The position numbers and the translations under genes were made by a program. From Propionicimonas sp. (lineage in GTDB: Bacteria; Actinomycetota; Actinomycetes; Propionibacteriales; Propionibacteriaceae): 64,000 nt of DNA. Every line of letters starts with the position of its first letter. Position 1 is the stretch's first letter. The stretch spans positions 1-64,000 of the forward strand of contig VMSW01000010.1 of NCBI GenBank assembly GCA_013791955.1. Reading direction: 5' to 3'. The notes beneath the pieces are model-generated. The model saw nothing but the letters and a program-made list of their open reading frames with translations, searched no databases and was not told the DNA's origin. Positions 1 through 6,710 of the stretch are shown here, one piece after another.

Positions 1-162
1 CCTGAGCTTGTCGGCTTCGACGGGCCCAGCCAACTGGAGTTCAGATCCCTGAGCTTGTCGGCTTCGACGGGCCCAGCCAACTGGAGTTCAGATCCCTGAG
101 CTTGTCGGCTTCGACGGGCTCAGCCAACTGGAGTTCAGATCCCTGAGCTTGTCGAAGGGTCA
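1..162. repeat. 47-bp tandem repeat of the CCTGAGCTTGTCG family
   Basis: Three full 47-bp units start at 1, 48 and 95, and a fourth partial unit starts at 142. Each begins CCTGAGCTTGTCGGCTTCGA and contains AGCCAACTGGAGTTCAGATC. The last unit ends in the GTCGAAGGGTC form seen elsewhere in the window. It belongs to the same dispersed family as the repeats near 25.3, 32.3, 34.2, 46.0, 55.0, 57.4 and 58.1 kb. The array may continue to the left of the window. Confidence 0.9.
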
Positions 163-182
163 GTCGCCTGTGACTACGTGTA

Positions 183-226
183 TCGCTCTAACATAAGTAG
201 ACGGCCCTTTACTTATGTTAGAGCGA
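183..226. repeat. perfect 17-bp inverted repeat
   Basis: Arms at 183-199 (TCGCTCTAACATAAGTA) and 210-226 are exact reverse complements around a 10-nt GC-rich spacer. The arms are much richer in A/T than their surroundings. No T-run follows on either strand, so it is a poor intrinsic terminator. It could be a protein-binding site, the footprint of a small mobile element, or a stem-loop in a transcript. Confidence 0.85.
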
Positions 227-265
227 CGTATCTCCCACTGAGGGCCCCCGTCGCCGCCCTAAACA

Positions 266-299
266 CCTCCGGGCCGACGCTTTCGCGCCGACCCGGAGG
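266..299 (-). terminator. hairpin terminator of the rubrerythrin-like gene
   Basis: Two 15-nt arms (266-280 and 285-299) flank a 4-nt loop. Read on the minus strand the two non-Watson-Crick positions become G-U wobbles and the loop is GAAA closed by C-G, a stable GNRA tetraloop. Read on the plus strand the same positions are C-A mismatches. The asymmetry points to transcription from the minus-strand gene ending at 331. Only a weak TGTTT follows. Confidence 0.75.
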
Positions 300-330
300 C
301 TTGCCTCAGATTCCGAACTCAGGGGTGGGC

Positions 331-1272
331 TCAAACTCGGTGTAGGGCGGCAGTGAAGGCCTTAGCGTGCGCGGCCTCCTGGCGTCCGGCCTTGGCGAAG
401 ACGCGAGCGGCAGCGCTGTCACCAGCAGCTGCTGCTTCGGCGGCGAATTCCGGATACATCGTGGTCGCCTCGTAGGTTTCCCCGGTGATCGCGGCGTTCA
501 GATTGGCCGTATTGGTACCCACCAAACCAGCCAGAACGGCCTCGGCGGCAAAGTGCTCGAGCAACTCAACCTTGGCGGTCCCACGAAAGAGCTTGGCAAT
601 CGCAGGGTGCCCGGTTGCCGCAGCGTGATCCGCGTACAGGTTGTATTTCGCCTGAGCGAAAGCCTCGCCGTGCATCGCAGCCAGCAGGTTGGTTTGGGTC
701 TGCCCCGAGCAGGCCGGCGAGCTGGCGATGATGGTCACCACGTCGACAACCTGCGGCGCGGGCACCGCGACACTGGCATCGCTCAGCGACTCCAATGCCG
801 TCGTGTACGCAGCGGCGTGGACGGCCTCGTCCGCAGCGATTTCGGTGAACAGGTCAGCGGCGACGGTGCAGCCGTCTGCCGTTGCCTGAGCAGCGAAGCC
901 CGGATACATGGTCGTGGCTTCGTAGGTCTCACCGGCGATGGCATCAGCCAGGTTGGCCTGATCGCTGCCGACCGTCCCGGCAATCTCTGCCTCATCGGCG
1001 AAGTGCTCGTAAAGCTCGACCTTGGCGGTGCGGGTGAAGAGCTTGGCCACGGTGGCCTTGTCGGTGCGAGCAGCCTGACCGGCGAAGGCGTTGTACTTCG
1101 CGTAGGCGAACGCCTCGCCGTCCATGGCGGTCAACGCGTTGGCCTTCGTGGACGCAGCAACGTCAGCGGCATCGGACTTGGCTGAGCCTGATGCGGCCGA
1201 TGCCGATACGGGCGGAGCGGCGATGACCGCGATCACCCCGAGTGCGGCTCCGGCGAGTTTCCAGTTCAACAT
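331..1272 (-). CDS. exported tandem-duplicated rubrerythrin-like (ferritin-like diiron) protein
   Basis: A 313-aa protein with an N-terminal signal peptide (about residues 1-27, hydrophobic core then VSASA). It then carries two copies of a ferritin-like helical domain. The copies repeat with a period of exactly 150 residues: GEAFAYAKY at 52-60 and GEAFAQAKY at 202-210; VELYEH at 85-90 and VELLEH at 235-240; GETYEATTMYP at 114-124 and 264-274; DEAVH at 148-152 and QEAAH at 298-302. The Glu and Glu-x-x-His positions match helices that carry diiron ligands in rubrerythrins. There is no rubredoxin CxxC domain, so it is not a classical rubrerythrin. The start is supported by AGGAGA 7 nt upstream. 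Known family members reduce peroxide in the cytoplasm; an extracytoplasmic role here is inference. Confidence 0.8.
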   Translation of the reverse strand: MLNWKLAGAALGVIAVIAAPPVSASAASGSAKSDAADVAASTKANALTAMDGEAFAYAKYNAFAGQAARTDKATVAKLFTRTAKVELYEHFADEAEIAGTVGSDQANLADAIAGETYEATTMYPGFAAQATADGCTVAADLFTEIAADEAVHAAAYTTALESLSDASVAVPAPQVVDVVTIIASSPACSGQTQTNLLAAMHGEAFAQAKYNLYADHAAATGHPAIAKLFRGTAKVELLEHFAAEAVLAGLVGTNTANLNAAITGETYEATTMYPEFAAEAAAAGDSAAARVFAKAGRQEAAHAKAFTAALHRV

Positions 1273-1709
1273 GTGTGTCTCCTCTTGCGATGGGTGGGTG
1301 GCGAGCTCTAGGCCCGCGGGATCGGCGGACCTGGCGACCTTCGGAAGCCACGCAAATGAAGCGTGACTAATGTCGCTAGCGAGCCCGGCTCGGCTAACAC
1401 TGATTTGATGCTACCCATTTTCCCGATTCGCGCCAGGCCTCCTTTTCGGCACATCTGCCCTAGTGCGCTCAAGATCGAGGCGCGGATTAGAACATTCTCA
1501 TATTCGGCCCGATACCCATGAGAGCAATTGCGCAGAAAGCTCACCCAGAGTTATTAGGGCAGCCTTTCCTTACTGACTGGCCCGGTGTCTTGCTCAGGAC
1601 TCTCGCCGCCACGCCCGACCAGGACCCACGGACGCCCGGACGACCACCAAGGTGCCTACATCGACCCCAACTGTATATACTGACCATATACAGCAAGAAC
1701 GGAGGCGGG
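1273..1709. other. 437-bp intergenic region between divergent genes
   Basis: The stretch separates the minus-strand rubrerythrin-like gene from the plus-strand GntR gene and has a moderately AT-rich middle part (about 1390-1560). Apart from the GntR operator at its right end I see no conserved element. Open frames through it have poor composition and no SD, so I do not call a gene. Confidence 0.6.
1671..1693 (+). promoter_or_regulatory. probable operator/promoter of the GntR-ABC operon
   Basis: A perfect 8-bp inverted repeat, CTGTATAT (1671-1678) and ATATACAG (1686-1693), with a 7-bp spacer lies 16 bp before the GntR start. TATACT at 1675-1680 inside it is a good -10 candidate, so a dimeric repressor here would block transcription. 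YtrA-type GntR proteins commonly repress their own operon; the assignment to this regulator is inference. Confidence 0.7.
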
Positions 1710-2093
1710 ATGGAGATCGTTCTATCAACCTCGTCGGGGGTGCCCCTCTACGAGCAGATCGCCAGCCAGCTTCGGGCTGCGATTCTGACCGGCCAGCTAC
1801 CGGAGGGCTCGCAGTTGGTCTCGCTTCGCCAGCTGGCCCGCGACCTTCAGGTGAGCTTGATCACCACCACCCGCGCCTACAACGACCTGGCCGCCGAAGG
1901 GCTGATCGCCAACGTCGCAGGCAAGGGCAGTTATGTCCTGCCCGTAGATCGCCAAGCCGCCCAATCGCTGGCTCGCGAACAGGTGCGCGACCAACTGACT
2001 CGGGCCGCCGCCACCGCCCTCGGCGCCGGGCTCGAACTCGCCGTCGTCCACACCCTTATTGAGGAGGTTTGGCATGAACAACAGCGCGGATAG
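1710..2093 (+). CDS. GntR-family regulator, YtrA subfamily
   Basis: A short 127-aa GntR protein. The N-terminal winged helix-turn-helix spans about residues 6-75 (PLYEQIASQLRAAI, then LRQLARDLQVSLITTTRAYN and a GKGSYV wing). Only a short helical tail follows, which is the YtrA layout for dimerisation rather than ligand binding. The ATG at 1710 follows GGAGG at 1701. A longer open frame to 1518 has no SD and poor composition. The end overlaps the ABC ATPase gene by 20 nt, so the two are translationally coupled. It most likely represses the downstream ABC exporter genes through the palindrome at 1671-1693. Confidence 0.9.
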   Translation: MEIVLSTSSGVPLYEQIASQLRAAILTGQLPEGSQLVSLRQLARDLQVSLITTTRAYNDLAAEGLIANVAGKGSYVLPVDRQAAQSLAREQVRDQLTRAAATALGAGLELAVVHTLIEEVWHEQQRG

Positions 2094-2991
2094 CCGTCCG
2101 CTCACCGCCGACCCGGTCACTGGTACCCCGGCGATCACGGTCACCAATCTGGTTCGTGATTTCGGACGATTCCGGCTCGGCCCCCTAGATCTGAGCATTC
2201 CCGTTGGCTACATCACTGGCCTGGTTGGGGCCAACGGGGCTGGCAAGACGACGCTGCTGAAGCTGCTCCTGGGCCTTCAAACCCCCGACGCCGGCGAACT
2301 GAGCCTGCTCGGCCATCCTGTCGGCGACGACAACGTGGCCGTCCGTGAAGACATCGGCGTGGTCCTTGACGCGCCGTTCGTGCTGCCCGACTGGACCATC
2401 GGCAACGCGGGCAGAGCCCTGGCACCGTTCTACTCGCGCTGGGATACCGCACTGTTTGGACGCCTGTTGAACCGGTTCCACCTCGAGCCGAGCGCCCAAG
2501 TGAAATCGCTGTCGCGCGGCGAAAGCACGAAGTTGATGTTGGCCCTGGCGATGGCCCATCAGCCGCGACTGCTGCTGCTCGACGAGCCAACCAGTGGCCT
2601 CGACCCGGCCACCCGACGCGACCTGCTCGACCTTTTCGCCGAGTTCATGGCTGCCGACCCAAGCCACACAATCCTGTTCTCCACCCACCTCACTTCTGAT
2701 CTGGAGCGGATCGCCGACCACCTCCGCGTCCTCTCCCACGGACGGCTGGTCGAAGCCGGCACCTTGGACGAAGTGGTCGAGCGCTACGCCATCGCCCGCG
2801 GACCGCGGCGCGCCCTCACCCCGCAGAACCGGGCGCTGATCTATGGACTGCACGAGCGAGCAGACATTTTCGACGGGCTGATCGCCGCCGCTGACACGGC
2901 CGGGTTCGGCGTGGAGGTCGTCATCGACCCGGCCACCCTGGACGACATCGTCGTCCACCTGAGCACCACCGCAGAGGACGTTCCACTATGA
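2074..2991 (+). CDS. ABC transporter ATP-binding protein
   Basis: A 305-aa ATPase subunit. Walker A GANGAGKTT is at residues 52-60. The signature is degenerate (SRGES in place of LSGGQ) and Walker B is LLLLDEPTSGLD, followed by the H-loop region FSTH. About 80 residues follow the nucleotide-binding domain, as in YtrB/BcrA-like exporters. The ATG at 2074 has GAGGAGG 7 nt upstream; in-frame codons upstream (to 2059) lie before this SD. The gene ends in an ATGA overlap with the permease. Substrate unknown; such GntR-linked systems often respond to cell-envelope stress or antibiotics. Confidence 0.92.
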   Translation: MNNSADSRPLTADPVTGTPAITVTNLVRDFGRFRLGPLDLSIPVGYITGLVGANGAGKTTLLKLLLGLQTPDAGELSLLGHPVGDDNVAVREDIGVVLDAPFVLPDWTIGNAGRALAPFYSRWDTALFGRLLNRFHLEPSAQVKSLSRGESTKLMLALAMAHQPRLLLLDEPTSGLDPATRRDLLDLFAEFMAADPSHTILFSTHLTSDLERIADHLRVLSHGRLVEAGTLDEVVERYAIARGPRRALTPQNRALIYGLHERADIFDGLIAAADTAGFGVEVVIDPATLDDIVVHLSTTAEDVPL

Positions 2992-3656
2992 CCAACGCCA
3001 TCGTTTTCGCTCGCCTTGAGCTGGCGGCTTTCCGCGTCAACGCCTGGCCGATGATCCTGATGAGTGCGCTCGTCGCGATGATGACTTGGGTCTCGAGCAG
3101 GCAAGAGCCGATCGGTCTTGCGGCAGTACTGCCGCTGCTCCCGGTCTTCTTCGTGACCTACCCGTTTCTGACCGATGAGCGCGGCCACCACGATCTGCTG
3201 TACGCGACGCTTCCCATCCGCCGTCAAACCGTGGTGCTGGGTCGACACCTCTTCTTTCTGGCGATCCAGCTGGCCTCAGGCGTCCTCGCTCTTGCATTGC
3301 TCGCGGCCACAGCTGCAGCAACCGGACGCCCGCTCGAACCCCGCCTCGCAACCCTCGCCACAATGGCCTCCCTGACTGCCGGCAGCGTTCTCCTCGCAAT
3401 CCAGCTTCCCCTGCTGTTCTGGTTGGGCTTCGCCAAGTCACGCTGGATCGCTCTCCTGCCGATGCTGGTCTTCTTAACCCCGGTTGCCCTGATGCAGCTA
3501 CCCGGGGGCCGAGTTCGCTTCGACACCTTCGACCCCACCGCCCTACCGCCGAGCCTTCTTCTCGCCGCCGGCGGGGTACTCCTCAGCGTCAGCGTGGTGG
3601 CGTGGGTGATTTCGGCGCTGGTGTCAGTTCGGGTGTACGCCGGGCGACGATTCTGA
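2988..3656 (+). CDS. ABC-2 type membrane permease
   Basis: A 222-aa integral membrane protein with about six hydrophobic segments. A cytoplasmic stretch (TDERGHHDLLYATLPIRRQT) lies between the second and third, as in ABC-2 permeases of the YtrC/ABC2_membrane_5 type. It starts at an ATG overlapping the ATPase stop codon by 4 nt, so it is the membrane partner of the 2074 gene in one operon under GntR control. A tail-to-tail gap of 6 nt separates it from the minus-strand trmL-like gene. Substrate cannot be read from sequence. Confidence 0.85.
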   Translation: MTNAIVFARLELAAFRVNAWPMILMSALVAMMTWVSSRQEPIGLAAVLPLLPVFFVTYPFLTDERGHHDLLYATLPIRRQTVVLGRHLFFLAIQLASGVLALALLAATAAATGRPLEPRLATLATMASLTAGSVLLAIQLPLLFWLGFAKSRWIALLPMLVFLTPVALMQLPGGRVRFDTFDPTALPPSLLLAAGGVLLSVSVVAWVISALVSVRVYAGRRF

Positions 3657-3662
3657 GCCTGC

Positions 3663-4148
3663 TCAGTGGCCAGCGCCCGGGTGGCCCAACTGGCGCCACG
3701 CTTCGTAGACGGCAATCGCGGCCGCATTGGCGAGATTGAGTGATCGCATGCCGGGACGCATCGGAATGCGCACCTGGGTGGTGATGCGGTCATCAGCCAG
3801 GACGTCGGCGGCGAGCCCGGTGGCCTCGGGGCCGAACAGCAGCACGTCCCCGCCTTCGTAGTTGATGTCGGTGTAGGCGATCTCGGCATGCGCGGTGAAG
3901 GCGAACACTCTGGCTGGCAACAGCGCGGCGTAGGCGGCGTCCAGAGAATCGTGGATGAAGGTGACGGCTTCGTCGCGGTAGTCCAGGCCCGCGCGGCGCA
4001 GCTTGGCGTCGTCCATGTCGAAACCGAAGGGGCGGGCCAGATGTAGTTCAGCGCCGGTCACTGCCGCCAGGCGCATCGTGGCACCGGTGTTGTTCGGGAT
4101 CTGCGGGGTGCAGAACAGGATGCGCAGCGGACGGGTCACGTCGGCCAT
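3663..4148 (-). CDS. trmL: tRNA (cytidine/uridine-2'-O-)-methyltransferase, TrmL-like
   Basis: A 161-aa SpoU-class knot methyltransferase, close to the usual TrmL length. Family motifs are visible: IPNNTGATMRLAAVTGAELHL near the N terminus, LLFGPEATGL in the middle, and the C-terminal knot IPMRPGMRSLNLANAAAIAVYE that binds S-adenosylmethionine. TrmL methylates the 2'-OH of the wobble base in tRNA-Leu. The ATG at 4148 gives the correct N terminus (MADVTRPLRILFCTPQIP); longer frames run into the neighbouring gene. It lies 4 nt after the pseudouridine synthase stop on the same strand, so the two RNA-modification genes probably form an operon. Confidence 0.88.
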   Translation of the reverse strand: MADVTRPLRILFCTPQIPNNTGATMRLAAVTGAELHLARPFGFDMDDAKLRRAGLDYRDEAVTFIHDSLDAAYAALLPARVFAFTAHAEIAYTDINYEGGDVLLFGPEATGLAADVLADDRITTQVRIPMRPGMRSLNLANAAAIAVYEAWRQLGHPGAGH

Positions 4149-4152
4149 CTTG

Positions 4153-5079
4153 TCACTGCCGCACCTCGGGCCACTCCAAGGCGAAGTGGCTGACGTACTC
4201 GCGCGGAGTCTGATCAATCGGGTCGATGAAGGCCAGGCTGCGAGCGACCAACTGCAGGGGCGTGGAGAAGTCGTCGGCGTCAACGTCCAGCACGGTTGGG
4301 TAGAGCGGATCGCCCAGGATTGGCAGCCCTAACCCAGCCAAGTGCACCCGCAACTGGTGGGTCTTCCCCGTTGCTGGAGTGAGGCGGTAGCACGCGTTCG
4401 GGGCGCGGGTCTCGACCAACTCGATCAGCGAATCGGCGTTCGGCTCGCCGTCGGTGACCACGGCCTGCAGGCTGCCGCGACGCTTCTCGATCCGGTTGGT
4501 CACCCGGCGCGGGAACTCCAAGCTCGGGTCGTAGGGCGCCAAGGCCTCATAGGTCTTCTGCACTTGCTGTGCCTGGAAGAGGCTGGCGTACGCCGCCCGA
4601 TGTTCGCGCTGCGCGGTGAGCACCAAGACCCCGGCCGTCAGCCGATCAAGCCGATGCGCGGGTGCCAGATCAGGCAGACCGAGTGATTCCCGCAGCCGCA
4701 CCAGCACCGTCTCCCGCACGTGCACTCCGCGCGGCGTGGTGGCCAGAAAGTGCGGCTTGTCGACCACCACCAGGCGCTCATCGGCGTACAGCACTTCGAT
4801 GTCGAACGGGACGGGCGGCTCGGGCGCGAGGTGCCGGTGGAACCAGATGAACACGTTCGGGCGGTAGCGGTCTTCGGCCTGCCAGGGCCGTCCGGCCTGG
4901 TCGACGAACTCACCGGCCTCGAGCATCTCGGCGACCGGAGCCTCCGCCGGCAGGCGATGAAGAAGGAAATCGGCCATCGTCGCCCAGCGCGAAGCGGTGT
5001 TCGCGACGTTGTCGGGCGTGCGCAACCAGGCCGCGTCCAGCCCGTGCCGTTGCGGCAGCGGAGAGCGGGGCGGCATCAC
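4153..5079 (-). CDS. RluA-family pseudouridine synthase
   Basis: A 308-aa RluA-type synthase. The catalytic motif AHRLDRLTAGVLVL contains the invariant Asp, and RVHLAGLGLPILGDPLY is the usual C-terminal motif. These enzymes convert specific uridines of rRNA or tRNA to pseudouridine. There is no clear S4 domain, but the N-terminal 90 residues carry tryptophan-rich segments (YRPNVFIWFHRHL) typical of a tRNA/rRNA RluA subgroup. The start is either GTG 5079 or the adjacent ATG 5076; neither has a strong SD. It is cotranscribed with the trmL-like gene. The target RNA is not determinable. Confidence 0.9.
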   Translation of the reverse strand: MMPPRSPLPQRHGLDAAWLRTPDNVANTASRWATMADFLLHRLPAEAPVAEMLEAGEFVDQAGRPWQAEDRYRPNVFIWFHRHLAPEPPVPFDIEVLYADERLVVVDKPHFLATTPRGVHVRETVLVRLRESLGLPDLAPAHRLDRLTAGVLVLTAQREHRAAYASLFQAQQVQKTYEALAPYDPSLEFPRRVTNRIEKRRGSLQAVVTDGEPNADSLIELVETRAPNACYRLTPATGKTHQLRVHLAGLGLPILGDPLYPTVLDVDADDFSTPLQLVARSLAFIDPIDQTPREYVSHFALEWPEVRQ

Positions 5080-5175
5080 ACCACCAGCTTGGCCTGGAAG
5101 AGGTTCACGACCAGCAGCGTACGGACAGCGCGATATTGGCCAAAGCGTGGAGAGTCACTGCGGGAGTATTGGTTC

Positions 5176-5478
5176 GTGACGTCAGATCTCTCAATCCCCG
5201 AGTTGCAGACGGCCCTGGTCCGCCTTCTGCAAGCAGTGGAGCAGAAGCATGGGCCCGCACTGCTCCTCTCGGAGGACTACTACTGGAATGTCCCTTTTGG
5301 CCAGGCAACCTCGCTGGAAGGCCCGCCCGAACTCGACCTGGGATCAGCTAGTGACGACCTTGAAGCCCTCAGCGACGTTCGCTCTCGTCCGTCCGCAGAG
5401 GTGCCTGTGCTCTGGCATGACTTGGACCACCTCGCCGGGCTCCTGAGATCGATCGCCCGGATCGACGCCGCAAACTAG
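5176..5478 (+). CDS. small conserved-type hypothetical protein
   Basis: A 100-aa acidic protein starting at GTG 5176, with GGGAG 9 nt upstream. It has an N-terminal amphipathic helix (ELQTALVRLLQAVEQKHG), a central DYYWNVP motif, a short SASDDLEALS stretch and a C-terminal helix HDLDHLAGLLRSIARID. I recall small actinobacterial proteins of similar layout (DYYW-P ... L-RAIG) with no assigned function. Open frames upstream of the GTG belong to the antisense of the pseudouridine synthase. It converges on the GNAT gene with essentially no gap. Confidence 0.65.
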   Translation: MTSDLSIPELQTALVRLLQAVEQKHGPALLLSEDYYWNVPFGQATSLEGPPELDLGSASDDLEALSDVRSRPSAEVPVLWHDLDHLAGLLRSIARIDAAN

Positions 5479-6177
5479 TCATTCTCGCTCGCGAAGCAGG
5501 GCCAGCGGCTGACGCTGCACCCCGTCGGCATCGAAGTTGTCGTCGGCCAGCCAGGCCTCTAGGCCCGCTTTGACGCTGGGCCACTCGGCGTCAGTGATGG
5601 AATACCAGGTCGTGTCGCGGTTGCGTCCCTTGGTCACCAAGGCATTGCGCCAAGTGCCCTCCTCGACGAAGCCCAACCGGTCGGCAGCCTTCCGCGATGG
5701 GACGTTAAGGCTGTCGCACTTCCATTCGTAGCGGCGATAACCCAAGTCGTCGAAGGCATGCCGCAACAGCAGGTACTGCACCTCCGTGGCCGCCTTCGTC
5801 CGCTGCAACGAAGGGGAGTAGATGATCGCGCCCACTTCGATCGAACCGAGCCCCGGCTGAATGCGCAGGTAACACACCCGGCCCAGGAACGCGGAGCTGG
5901 CGGGGTCAATGATCGCGAAACCGAGTTGGTCAGGCGCGGCGGTGGTTGCCGCGATCCGCGCGGCTGCTTCCTCGACGCTGACTGGCGGATTCTCCCCCTG
6001 GTAGGTCCACAAGTCCGGGTGTGGGCTGAGTACCTCAACAACAGCGGCTGCGTGCTCGGCCGTCAACGGCTCCAACCGGACGCTGCGGCCCTCGAACACT
6101 CCCGCCTCTGGCGCCCGCGCCCCAGACCACGCAACGGCATCGCCAATCTCTTGGCCGAACTCATTCACTACCGGCAT
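5479..6177 (-). CDS. GNAT N-acetyltransferase, RimJ/RimL-like
   Basis: A 232-aa acetyltransferase. The core runs from RSVRLEPLTAEHAAAV to about residue 200. Strand GSIEVGAIIYSP is followed by the acetyl-CoA loop region QRTKAATEVQYLLLRHAFDDLGYRRYEWKCDSLN and the RimJ-type ending SRKAADRLGFVEEGTWRNALV. This resembles enzymes that acetylate N-termini or small molecules. The ATG at 6177 follows AGGA 8 nt upstream; an upstream GTG/ATG extension to 6252 has no SD. It is divergent from the small iron-sulfur gene at 6348. Confidence 0.85.
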   Translation of the reverse strand: MPVVNEFGQEIGDAVAWSGARAPEAGVFEGRSVRLEPLTAEHAAAVVEVLSPHPDLWTYQGENPPVSVEEAAARIAATTAAPDQLGFAIIDPASSAFLGRVCYLRIQPGLGSIEVGAIIYSPSLQRTKAATEVQYLLLRHAFDDLGYRRYEWKCDSLNVPSRKAADRLGFVEEGTWRNALVTKGRNRDTTWYSITDAEWPSVKAGLEAWLADDNFDADGVQRQPLALLRERE

Positions 6178-6347
6178 GGCCACATCCTGCCATCGGTCGT
6201 CTCCGTGACCCCCTTCACGTCCCACCCGTGCAGCCAACATGCTCAGCGGCACAAACCAGCACCGTTACTCATGCGGGAGTCGATCTTTGGCATCTCGTTG
6301 TTCACCTGAATGGAACCGCACTCGGCCTCCAAACCCCGGGAGTACAC

Positions 6348-6581
6348 ATGGCACGAAAGACCTACTACGGCCCGATCATCGACGTCTCGTTCGATGGGGC
6401 AATCTGCCAGCACTCCGGCGAATGCGTCCGGGGTATGGGTGAAGTGTTCGACACCACCAAGCGGCCCTGGATCAACCCAACCCAGGCCAACACCCCCGAA
6501 CTGGCCGATCAACTGCGCCAAGTAGTTGGACGCTGCCCCTCGGGAGCGTTGGAGATCGGCGAACACTGGAGTAGGCCCTGA
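6348..6581 (+). CDS. small mono-cluster iron-sulfur protein (Fer4_19/YjdI-like)
   Basis: A 77-aa protein with cysteines in ICQHSGECVRG and RCPSGALE around VFDTTKRPWINP. This is the pattern of the Fer4_19 family (C-x-H-x3-C ... CPSGAL), thought to bind one 4Fe-4S cluster. Three cysteines plus one histidine are visible, so the fourth ligand may be the histidine. The ATG at 6348 follows GGGAG at 6338-6342. E. coli yjdI of this family sits beside a GNAT gene (yjdJ). Here too a GNAT gene is next door, but divergent and of a longer type. Confidence 0.82.
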   Translation: MARKTYYGPIIDVSFDGAICQHSGECVRGMGEVFDTTKRPWINPTQANTPELADQLRQVVGRCPSGALEIGEHWSRP

Positions 6582-6598
6582 GCGCACGGTCCAGGCAA

Positions 6599-6630
6599 GT
6601 GTTGGCCACCACCGGAGCAGTGGCCAACAC
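6599..6630. terminator. bidirectional hairpin between convergent genes
   Basis: A perfect 11-bp inverted repeat, GTGTTGGCCAC (6599-6609) and its complement (6620-6630), with a 10-nt loop sits 17 bp after the iron-sulfur gene and before the 3' end of the minus-strand RCC1 gene. There is no T-run, so it would act as a hairpin-only terminator. Confidence 0.65.
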
Positions 6631-6710
6631 GGCCTGTCCCCTCAGTCGACCTGCGCGGCAGTACCCCCCGGCTTCTTTCGCGCAGCTCGACCCGCCTGTC
6701 AGCTGGACGG

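Noticed and set aside
367-1185. Long plus-strand open frame opposite the rubrerythrin-like gene
   Set aside because: It is the antisense shadow of a well-supported minus-strand gene. It lacks an SD and its Arg/Gly/Val-rich composition is typical of antisense frames in GC-rich DNA.
2185-2958. Long minus-strand frame inside the ABC ATPase gene
   Set aside because: It lies antisense to intact Walker motifs, has no start signal and is rich in Gln/Gly/Val like other shadow frames.
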